Positions 1 through 6,959 of a DNA stretch of 6,959 nucleotides are shown here, one piece after another. Source of the DNA: Caldifarciminota bacterium (lineage in GTDB: Bacteria; Hydrothermota; Tepidihabitantia; Tepidihabitantales; Tepidihabitantaceae). The translations under genes and the position numbers were made by a program. Each line of letters starts with the position of its first letter. Position 1 is the stretch's first letter. A model generated the notes under the pieces. It was not told the origin of the DNA and did not search any database. It was given only the letters and a program-made list of their open reading frames with translations. The stretch covers positions 1 to 6,959 of the forward strand of contig DSBX01000206.1 in NCBI GenBank assembly GCA_011049385.1, read 5' to 3'.

Positions 1-43
1 ACATATAGCTAGTCTACCCGGTAACGCTGTCCAAGCAGGCAGG

Positions 44-87
44 TATGACATTTTCGCGTTGTAGTTAGCTATGACATTATCGCGTTG
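44..87. repeat. 18-bp near-perfect direct repeat pair, possible insertion-element end
   Basis: The words TATGACATTTTCGCGTTG (44-61) and TATGACATTATCGCGTTG (70-87) differ at one base and start 26 bp apart. They lie in the only stretch of the window that is clearly AT-richer than the rest. Short repeats with a TGACATT core, tandemly placed just inside an end, resemble the multiple transposase-binding repeats at the ends of IS21-type and some IS481-type elements. If so, the element would lie to the left and its right end would fall near the CA at 88-89. No transposase gene, target duplication or second end is visible, so the repeat is observed and the mobile-element reading is inferred. A pair of operator or regulator-binding sites upstream of the next gene is the main alternative. 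Confidence 0.5.
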
Positions 88-145
88 CATCCACACCTGG
101 CGGTCTGCTTCCTTGACCGTGGTCGGTTCTCGTCTAGAGTCAGGC

Positions 146-696
146 GTGAGTCAGCACGGCGCGGTCGAGCGGCTTGGCCGTTGGCTGTTCCGCTGGCGCG
201 GGCTGATCGGCTCGGTCGGGTTCGTGGTCGTGTTCTGGCTCGGCCGGCCGGGCTTCGTTTCCTGCCTCGTTGGGCTGCCCCTGCTGGCGGCCGGGCTCGC
301 GCTCCGCTTCTGGGCGATGGGATACATCGGCGCGGACGCGCGGGCGGGCGAAGTCGGGGCGCAGAGTTACATCGGGGCCGGGCCGTACCGGTGGTTCAAG
401 CTGAGCGCGCGGGCGTCGGCCGGGCACCCGCTCTACTTCGGGAATCTCCTGCTGGTGCTGGGTACGCTGGTCTGTTTCCGGCCGCCGGTCCTGCTCGGTC
501 TGGTGGTGGTCGGGCTGTTTCTGTTTGAGTACCTGGCCATCGCCCGGGCCGAGGAGCGGTTTCTGAACCGGGAGTTCCGGGGCGTGGCACGACAGGACCT
601 GCGGTTTGCGGCTCGCCGGGCCGCGCCGGAGTGGCGGGCCATCGTCACCGTCGCGGTGGTCTACGGGCTGGCCTGGCTCCGGGTATTGGCCCGCCT

Positions 697-700
<4 letters not shown>
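146..700 (+). CDS. Small integral membrane protein, isoprenylcysteine/phospholipid methyltransferase-like
   Basis: This is a 184-residue hydrophobic protein. Membrane-like segments lie near residues 20-35, 37-60, 98-133 (probably two passes) and 165-183. The centre and C-terminal half follow the ICMT/PEMT pattern: GPYR (79-82), then HPLYFGN (94-100), a hydrophobic hairpin, then a Glu-Glu pair in AEERFLNREF (135-144). In that family these elements bind S-adenosylmethionine and methylate small or lipid-linked substrates at the membrane; the substrate here is unknown. The family usually joins the first two elements directly as GPYRxxRHPxY. Here about ten extra residues (WFKLSARASA) intervene, so activity is uncertain. 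I chose GTG at 146 because the in-frame ATG at 71 lies inside the upstream direct repeat and would add 25 polar residues with no family resemblance. Only a weak AGAG (136-139) serves as ribosome binding site. The stop codon shares CTAG with the convergent hutU gene. Confidence 0.65.
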
Positions 701-2412
<1,712 letters not shown>

Positions 2413-2415
2413 TGT

Positions 2416-2420
2416 CTCCT
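2416..2420 (-). promoter_or_regulatory. Ribosome binding site of hutU
   Basis: On the minus strand this reads AGGAG followed by ACA and then ATG ATG. Spacing is 3 nt to the first ATG and 6 nt to the second, which favours the second as the working start. Confidence 0.7.
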
Positions 2421-2425
2421 GCCTG

Positions 2426-2453
2426 AGGATAGAAACCGGGGCCGGGAAGTCAA
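2426..2453 (-). promoter_or_regulatory. Predicted housekeeping-type promoter of hutU with a very short leader
   Basis: Read on the minus strand, TTGACT (2453-2448) is followed after 16 nt by TATCCT (2431-2426), close to the TTGACA/TATAAT consensus. Transcription would start about A2420. That gives a leader of only about 8 nt that begins right at the AGGAG ribosome binding site. There is no room for a leader-encoded control element, so regulation would have to act on the DNA. Confidence 0.5.
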
Positions 2454-2484
2454 CGCAGGAAGGGAGATGGGGCTCGGGGTCGCG

Positions 2485-2512
2485 TTGACCGCGCGGGGGG
2501 ATGAGGTATAAT
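2485..2512 (+). promoter_or_regulatory. Predicted strong housekeeping-type promoter of the C25 protease gene
   Basis: TTGACC (2485-2490) and a perfect TATAAT (2507-2512) are separated by 16 nt, within the 16-18 nt range of sigma-70-type promoters. The TATAAT stands out in otherwise very GC-rich DNA. Transcription would begin near A2518, leaving a leader of about 105 nt before the protease start. The back-to-back hutU promoter lies about 30 bp away, so a regulator bound between them could affect both. Confidence 0.7.
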
Positions 2513-2539
2513 TGGGGACGCCTGAGGCTTGACGCGAGA

Positions 2540-2561
2540 AGCGCCGGAAGTTACCGGCGTT
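2540..2561 (+). promoter_or_regulatory. Stem-loop in the 5' leader of the protease mRNA
   Basis: CGCCGG (2542-2547) and CCGGCG (2554-2559) are exact inverted complements around a 6-nt loop, AAGTTA. A G-U and an A-U pair extend the stem to 8 bp. It lies about 22 nt into the predicted transcript and about 50 nt upstream of the ribosome binding site. It has no U-run, so it is not a classical terminator. An mRNA-stabilising 5' hairpin or a protein-binding site is possible; function is inferred only from position. Confidence 0.45.
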
Positions 2562-2609
2562 CCGTCTCCCCGCCCCGGGCACTCGGTAGAGAGACCTGGT
2601 TCCTTGTGC

Positions 2610-2615
2610 AGGAGG
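2610..2615 (+). promoter_or_regulatory. Ribosome binding site of the C25 protease gene
   Basis: AGGAGG is a perfect Shine-Dalgarno core. Three in-frame starts follow: GTG 2617, ATG 2620 and ATG 2623, at spacings of 1, 4 and 7 nt. The usual 5-9 nt spacing selects ATG 2623. Confidence 0.8.
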
Positions 2616-2622
2616 TGTGATG

Positions 2623-5600
2623 ATGCGACGGTTGTCGTTCGGACTCCTCGTTCTGGCAATGACCGTTTCGTTGGCCGGCGGAGCCGTTTCCTGGCAGAGC
2701 CGGTTCGACGGCGGCGTTCTTTCTCTTGACATTCCTGTTCCCGCGTTCCATGATGCCGATAACGACGCCGGAAGCTTCGTCGCGCTGGAACTGTCGGGCG
2801 CCGGGTTGAGCGACGAGTACGGCGCGCCGGCCCTGCCGGTCTACCGACGGCTGGTCGAGGTGCCGCACGGCGCGGTGGTCAGCCTGACCGCCCGGCCCGG
2901 CGAAGTCACGCGTTACGAACCGGCGCGGGTGCTGTTGCCGGTCCAGTTCCCGGTGCCGAAGAGCGGCCCGGCTCCGGAGTTCGCCCTGGACGAGAAGCTC
3001 TACGCGCAGGACGGTTGGTACGGCGAAATCGGGGCACGACTGGTCGAGGCCGGGGTTATGCGCGGCCATCGGTTGGTGCTGGTTGAGATAACGCCGGCAC
3101 GGTACAACCCGGTTCAGGGTGTGCTGGAGCTGGCGCAGGGCGTCAGCGTACAGATGAACTGGATCGGGGCGGACTGGGGGCAGACCCGGGCCCGGGCCGA
3201 ACGCTATGACAACACGGTGTTCCGGAACCGGCTTGCCGGTGTGACCGTCAACCACGGCGACTTCGGCTTCAGCCCGCCCCCGGACCTGCCGGTCGGCTAT
3301 CTCATCATCGTGCCCGACGACTGGGAAGAGAACGTCCGGCCGCTGGCCGAGTGGCGGCGGCGCAGGGGCCACCACGTCTTCGTGCGTAACCTGTCCCAGG
3401 TCGGCGGCGGCGCGGCGAACACGGTCCGCAACTTCATCAAGGATGCTTACGACAACTGGCCGGTTCCGCCGAGCTTTGTCCTGCTGGTCGGCGACGTGGA
3501 CCGGATCGGCCATTTCACCGGCCAGGGCACCGGCAGTCCGCCCACGGACCTGAACTTCGCCCTGCTTGACGGCGACGACTACCTGCCGGATTTGGACCTT
3601 TCCCGGGCTTCGCTGGCGAACGCGGCCCAACTCGATACTTTCGTCCATAACGTCATCACCTACGAGCAGGCAGGCGGTACCGGCGGCCGCGACTGGCTTA
3701 ACCGGGCCTACTTCATCGCGTCCAACGACGCAGGGTTTCACCAGGTCGCCGAAGCCACGCACGCTCACGTGATGCAGAAGCTGAGGGGATACGGGCTCGA
3801 ATGCGATTCGCTCTGGCTCTACTATAACCAGGGCACCCCGATTGCCGAGGCGATAAACGCCGGGCGAGCCTGGGTCACGTATTCCGGCCACGGCAGTACG
3901 ACGAGTTGGGCCGACCCGAGTCCGAGCTTCGGCATCCCCGCCGTGCGGAACCTGACCAACGTGGATATGATTCCCTATGTCCAGACCTACGCCTGCGTGT
4001 CCGGTGACTACACCTACGGCGAGTGCTTTTCCGAGGCCTGGATTCGCAACGGCCGGCGTGGTGCTCTCGCCCACATCGCGTCGAGCGTGAACTCGTACTG
4101 GACCGAGGACGACACGCTGGAGCGGCGGGTGTACGACTGCATGTTCGATTCGAGCTTCCATTGGATAATGGGCGGCTACAACCGGGCGAAGCTGATCTAC
4201 TTCGAGCAGATGGGCCACTCGGGGATGACCCGGCGCTACCTCGAGATGTACAACCTGATGGGCGATGGCGCGATTGACGTCTATGCCGGTGTGCCGCGCA
4301 CGCTTTCGGTGAGTTACCCGCCGGTGATACCGATGGGCAGTTACCCGCTGACGGTGCGCGTGAGCGAGGGGAAGAACCCGGTACGCAACGCGCTCGTCGG
4401 GGTGACCGCCCGGGACGACACCACGCTGTTCGCGGCCGGGTACACCGACGCTTCGGGCGAGGTGACGCTCGTTATCCATACGACCGTGCCCGACTCGGTC
4501 TTCGTGACCGTGACCGGCCACAACCTCGAACCTCATCTCGGGGCCTGTCTCGCCCTGCCCTCGAGCGGGCCGTACGTGATGTACTTAAACCACGTCGTGG
4601 ACGATTCGGCCGGGGGCAACAATGACGGTATCGTCAACCCGGGGGAGACCATCAACCTGCCGATGTGGGTGAAGAACTGGGGTTCGGCGCCGGCGGTCGG
4701 GGTCGAAACGCGGCTGCGTACCGGGGACCAGTCGGTCACGCTGAGAGATTCGGTCAAGCAGTTCGGGACGATCGCCGCCGGCGACTCGGCTCAAACCGGG
4801 GCGGTCGGGTTCGGCTTCTCGGTTTCCGCCGCCTGCACGAACAACCACCCGATGCGTTTCATCGTCCGCTCGCGTGACAACCTCGATTCGATCTGGGAGA
4901 CACCGCTGACGCTGTTCGTGGGCGCACCGGTGCTCGACTACGCGGCGCACGAGGTCAACGACCCGCCGCCGGGCGGCAACGGCAACGGGATGCTGGAGCC
5001 CGGGGAAACCGGGAACCTGGTCGTGGTCTTGCGCAATCTCGGTCGCGGTCACGCCTACGGCGCGACCGCGAAACTGCGTTCGGGCGACAGCCGGCTGGTC
5101 GTGCTCGATTCGCTCGGCTCCTTCAGCACGATCAACCGCGACACGCTGGGCAGTAACGTTGCCGACCCGTTCCGGGTCGAGGCGGACGCTTCGATTCCGC
5201 GCGAGACCGAGGTACCCTGCACGCTGATTGTCTCTGTCGGCGAGACCGAATGGGTCAGGGTATTCACGCTCGAGATCGGCGCGCTCCGAACCTGCGACCC
5301 GATTCCGGACAACGACAGCCCGGCCCGGTACTACGCCTATGACGTGACCGACACGCTCTACACCGAGGCCCCGGTTTTCGACTGGCTCGATATCAAACCA
5401 CTCGGCACCCGCTTGCCGATAACCGGCGACGACCAGACCGTCCAACTTGACCTGCCGCCCGCCTTCGGCCCGTTCTACTTCTACGGCCGGCGCTTCACCC
5501 GGCTTTCGGTCTGCGGCAACGGGTTCATCGCGCCCGGGCAGACGACCCGGACCGCGTACAACAACACTCAGATTCCCACGGCCAGTGCCTCAACGATGCT

Positions 5601-6273
5601 GGCCCTGCTCTGGGATGACCTCTACCCGCCGACCTCGGGCGGAATCTGGTGGTACCACGACGAAGCCAGCCACCGCTTCATCATCCAGTTCGATTCGATG
5701 CCGACGTTCTCCAACCGTGACATCTTCGACTGGTACCAGCTCGTCATCTACGACACGACCCGGGCGGCCCCGGACGGTAACAGCGTGTTCGAATACCATT
5801 ACCTGACCGCGAGCAGTTGCGGCTCGGCCACCGTCGGCATCAACGATTCGACGACGGTCATCGGTATCCAACACGTCTTCGACAACAACTACCATCGTGC
5901 CGCCGCTCCGCTGGTGCCCGGGATGGCAATCCGTTTCACGACCGTCGAGCCGCGGGTCGGGATCGCCGAGCGCGCCGGTGACGGTGGCCCGGCGGTTGGC
6001 TTCCGGCTTGAGCCCAGCCGGCCCAACCCGATGCGGGGCGCGGCCCACATCAGTTTCAGCCTGCCGTATGAGACGGAGGTGCGGCTTTCGGTCTATGATG
6101 CATCCGGCCGTCGGGTGCGCGAGTTGCTCCGTGGGGCCGGGCGGACAGGACGGCAGACGGTAACCTGGGACGGCAGGGACGATGCGGGTCGGGCGGCGGC
6201 TCGCGGCGTGTACCTGTACCGCCTGGAGGCCGGCGGCCGCAGTATCTCGCGCAAGCTCATCCTGACCGACTGA
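2623..6273 (+). CDS. Secreted gingipain-type cysteine protease (peptidase C25) with C-terminal FlgD-like sorting domain
   Basis: The 1216-residue product has a Sec signal peptide (MRR, hydrophobic 4-18, likely cleavage after Ala21). A propeptide-like region follows (about 25-200, with LPVYRRLVEVP and ITPARYNP), then a C25 catalytic domain (about 224-556). The clan CD dyad is clear: His423 in YSGHGSTTSWADP and Cys458 in YACVSGDY, 35 residues apart, much like the 33 between His211 and Cys244 of gingipain RgpB. The family's PDLxLxR...ITYE segment precedes them. Next come an Ig-like domain (557-645), two related domains opening GGNNDGIVNPGE (664) and GGNGNGMLEPGE (784), and a beta-rich domain (890-1108) with a FYFYGRRF...NGFI...LWDDL pattern. 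The tail (about 1125-1216: PNPMRG, SVYDASGRRVREL, WDGRDDAGR, GVYLYRLE) is a FlgD-like/type IX sorting domain. The protein should be exported and then secreted or surface-anchored to degrade external protein. Cleavage specificity cannot be read from sequence. ATG 2623 was chosen by Shine-Dalgarno spacing. Confidence 0.93.
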   Translation: MRRLSFGLLVLAMTVSLAGGAVSWQSRFDGGVLSLDIPVPAFHDADNDAGSFVALELSGAGLSDEYGAPALPVYRRLVEVPHGAVVSLTARPGEVTRYEPARVLLPVQFPVPKSGPAPEFALDEKLYAQDGWYGEIGARLVEAGVMRGHRLVLVEITPARYNPVQGVLELAQGVSVQMNWIGADWGQTRARAERYDNTVFRNRLAGVTVNHGDFGFSPPPDLPVGYLIIVPDDWEENVRPLAEWRRRRGHHVFVRNLSQVGGGAANTVRNFIKDAYDNWPVPPSFVLLVGDVDRIGHFTGQGTGSPPTDLNFALLDGDDYLPDLDLSRASLANAAQLDTFVHNVITYEQAGGTGGRDWLNRAYFIASNDAGFHQVAEATHAHVMQKLRGYGLECDSLWLYYNQGTPIAEAINAGRAWVTYSGHGSTTSWADPSPSFGIPAVRNLTNVDMIPYVQTYACVSGDYTYGECFSEAWIRNGRRGALAHIASSVNSYWTEDDTLERRVYDCMFDSSFHWIMGGYNRAKLIYFEQMGHSGMTRRYLEMYNLMGDGAIDVYAGVPRTLSVSYPPVIPMGSYPLTVRVSEGKNPVRNALVGVTARDDTTLFAAGYTDASGEVTLVIHTTVPDSVFVTVTGHNLEPHLGACLALPSSGPYVMYLNHVVDDSAGGNNDGIVNPGETINLPMWVKNWGSAPAVGVETRLRTGDQSVTLRDSVKQFGTIAAGDSAQTGAVGFGFSVSAACTNNHPMRFIVRSRDNLDSIWETPLTLFVGAPVLDYAAHEVNDPPPGGNGNGMLEPGETGNLVVVLRNLGRGHAYGATAKLRSGDSRLVVLDSLGSFSTINRDTLGSNVADPFRVEADASIPRETEVPCTLIVSVGETEWVRVFTLEIGALRTCDPIPDNDSPARYYAYDVTDTLYTEAPVFDWLDIKPLGTRLPITGDDQTVQLDLPPAFGPFYFYGRRFTRLSVCGNGFIAPGQTTRTAYNNTQIPTASASTMLALLWDDLYPPTSGGIWWYHDEASHRFIIQFDSMPTFSNRDIFDWYQLVIYDTTRAAPDGNSVFEYHYLTASSCGSATVGINDSTTVIGIQHVFDNNYHRAAAPLVPGMAIRFTTVEPRVGIAERAGDGGPAVGFRLEPSRPNPMRGAAHISFSLPYETEVRLSVYDASGRRVRELLRGAGRTGRQTVTWDGRDDAGRAAARGVYLYRLEAGGRSISRKLILTD

Positions 6274-6281
6274 GAGCCGCG

Positions 6282-6959
6282 GTGACCACATCGGCAATAC
6301 GGATGGGCCTGGCGGTGCGCCAGGTTGATGCACGGCTTGCCGAGCGGTTCAAGGAATACCCGGACGCGTTGCCGCTTACCCACCCGGCGGCGCTGGCCGA
6401 TTTGAAGCCGGAGCTCCACTGGCAGGGAGGGGTGCTCGTGCGCTATCGCGGCGACGAGTTCGGTCGGCTCGAACCCCTGGCCCGACAGCTCGAGGTCAAC
6501 CGCTGTCACGCCGAAGCCAGGCTGGCGCTCGCTCGCGCCGGTGAGTTGGAGTTGGAGCCGGATGACGAAGAGTTGACCTTGCAGCGGGCACTCGGAATCC
6601 TGCCCGGACGCGAGGATCTGCGATTCCTGGAGCTGGCGAGTCATCGCGAACTCGCGCCCGATTACATGACCAGCAATCCGCACCGCTTCCTGCACGGGGT
6701 TTCGCTGGTCGAGCGGGAATTCGGTACCGCCGCCGCGTTCGGCTACGGCTTCTTCCTGCTTGCCGGCGTCAGGGCCAATGAAGACCTCGCCAAGTATGGC
6801 CGCCGGCTTGATGAGGCCTTCGACCGGCTGACCCGGCGGCCCGCGGTCGCGCAACTGCTGGATAAGGGCGGAACCGGCCTGCGCAAGCTCAAGGGTTCCG
6901 AACGTATTCAGCTCATCCGTGAGACCCTGTCGGCTCTCTGGCACGAGCCGAAGCTGAGG
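6282..6959 (+). CDS. Unrecognised protein, 3'-truncated by the window edge
   Basis: An open frame of 226 codons without a stop runs from GTG 6282 through the last base, so the C-terminus is missing. An ATG at 6303 in the same frame is an alternative start. GTG 6282 lies 8 nt after the protease stop, with a weak GAGAG (6272-6276) overlapping that stop; this suggests co-transcription and perhaps translational coupling. The visible product is soluble-looking, rich in Leu, Ala, Arg and Glu, and probably mostly helical. There is an acidic patch EPDDEE around residue 93 and one hydrophobic patch (AAAFGYGFFLLAGV, about 151-164). I recognise no family, signal peptide or catalytic motif. The strongly G/C-ending codons, continuous with the protease gene, support this strand over the long antisense frame at 6093-6944, which would also overlap the protease tail. 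Confidence 0.6.
   Translation, partial: MTTSAIRMGLAVRQVDARLAERFKEYPDALPLTHPAALADLKPELHWQGGVLVRYRGDEFGRLEPLARQLEVNRCHAEARLALARAGELELEPDDEELTLQRALGILPGREDLRFLELASHRELAPDYMTSNPHRFLHGVSLVEREFGTAAAFGYGFFLLAGVRANEDLAKYGRRLDEAFDRLTRRPAVAQLLDKGGTGLRKLKGSERIQLIRETLSALWHEPKLR

Noticed and set aside
71..145. N-terminal extension of the methyltransferase-like gene from ATG 71
   Set aside because: The ATG lies within the direct repeat, the added residues look unlike the family, and no ribosome binding site precedes it; GTG 146 is more plausible.
2529..2729. Possible short leader peptide (TTG start) before the protease
   Set aside because: It extends far into the protease gene in another frame, has no ribosome binding site and has a shadow-like composition.
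2551..4536. Minus-strand open frame of 661 codons opposite the protease
   Set aside because: It covers the catalytic domain of the C25 gene antisense, is rich in Arg, Val, His and Pro, and shows no recognisable fold; stop codons are simply rare here.
4585..5445. Minus-strand open frame of 286 codons opposite the protease C-terminal domains
   Set aside because: It is an antisense shadow with Arg/Val/Asp-rich composition; the plus-strand frame gives coherent beta-sandwich domains.
6274..6302. Terminator after the protease gene
   Set aside because: Only weak GC complementarity and no T-run; the next gene follows within 8 nt, so read-through is expected.
6093..6944. Minus-strand open frame of 283 codons at the right end
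   Set aside because: It overlaps the protease sorting domain, and the plus-strand frame over the same bases has the codon bias of the neighbouring genes. It remains the main rival for the final gene.

Overview
The window reads as a GC-rich (roughly two-thirds G+C), gene-dense bacterial chromosome segment. The large secreted protease carries a gingipain-type (peptidase C25) catalytic domain and ends in a FlgD-like/type IX-type C-terminal sorting domain. That combination is typical of the Fibrobacterota-Chlorobiota-Bacteroidota (FCB) group and of candidate phyla such as WOR-3 (Stahlbacteria). A GC-rich WOR-3-like or other FCB-affiliated uncultured bacterium is my best guess. It rests on domain architecture and composition only, since no marker gene is present.

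Layout. Bases 1-145 are visibly poorer in G+C than the rest and hold an 18-bp near-perfect direct repeat (44-61 and 70-87), which looks like the end of an insertion element. Bases 146-700 (+) encode a small membrane protein of the isoprenylcysteine methyltransferase/PEMT-like type, with an odd insertion in its signature motif. Bases 697-2412 (-) encode a complete urocanate hydratase (HutU). The two genes converge so tightly that their stop codons share the palindrome CTAG. A 210-bp divergent spacer (2413-2622) holds two back-to-back housekeeping-type promoters, one per direction, plus a stem-loop in the leader of the protease mRNA. Bases 2623-6273 (+) encode a 1216-residue secreted C25 cysteine protease with tandem beta-sandwich domains and a sorting tail. 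From 6282 (+) to the window end, an unrecognised protein-coding gene follows 8 nt behind the protease and runs off the edge.

How the genes relate. HutU is a cytoplasmic enzyme of histidine degradation. The protease is an exported enzyme that would release peptides from protein. A link between extracellular proteolysis and amino-acid catabolism is appealing because the two genes share a divergent promoter region, but nothing here proves it, and no other hut gene is visible. The last gene is probably co-transcribed with the protease. I see no rRNA, tRNA, CRISPR array, complete transposase or convincing intrinsic terminator. I did not find a clear novel multi-gene system. The best leads are the repeat-bearing left edge, the unknown gene behind the protease, and the divergent regulatory region.
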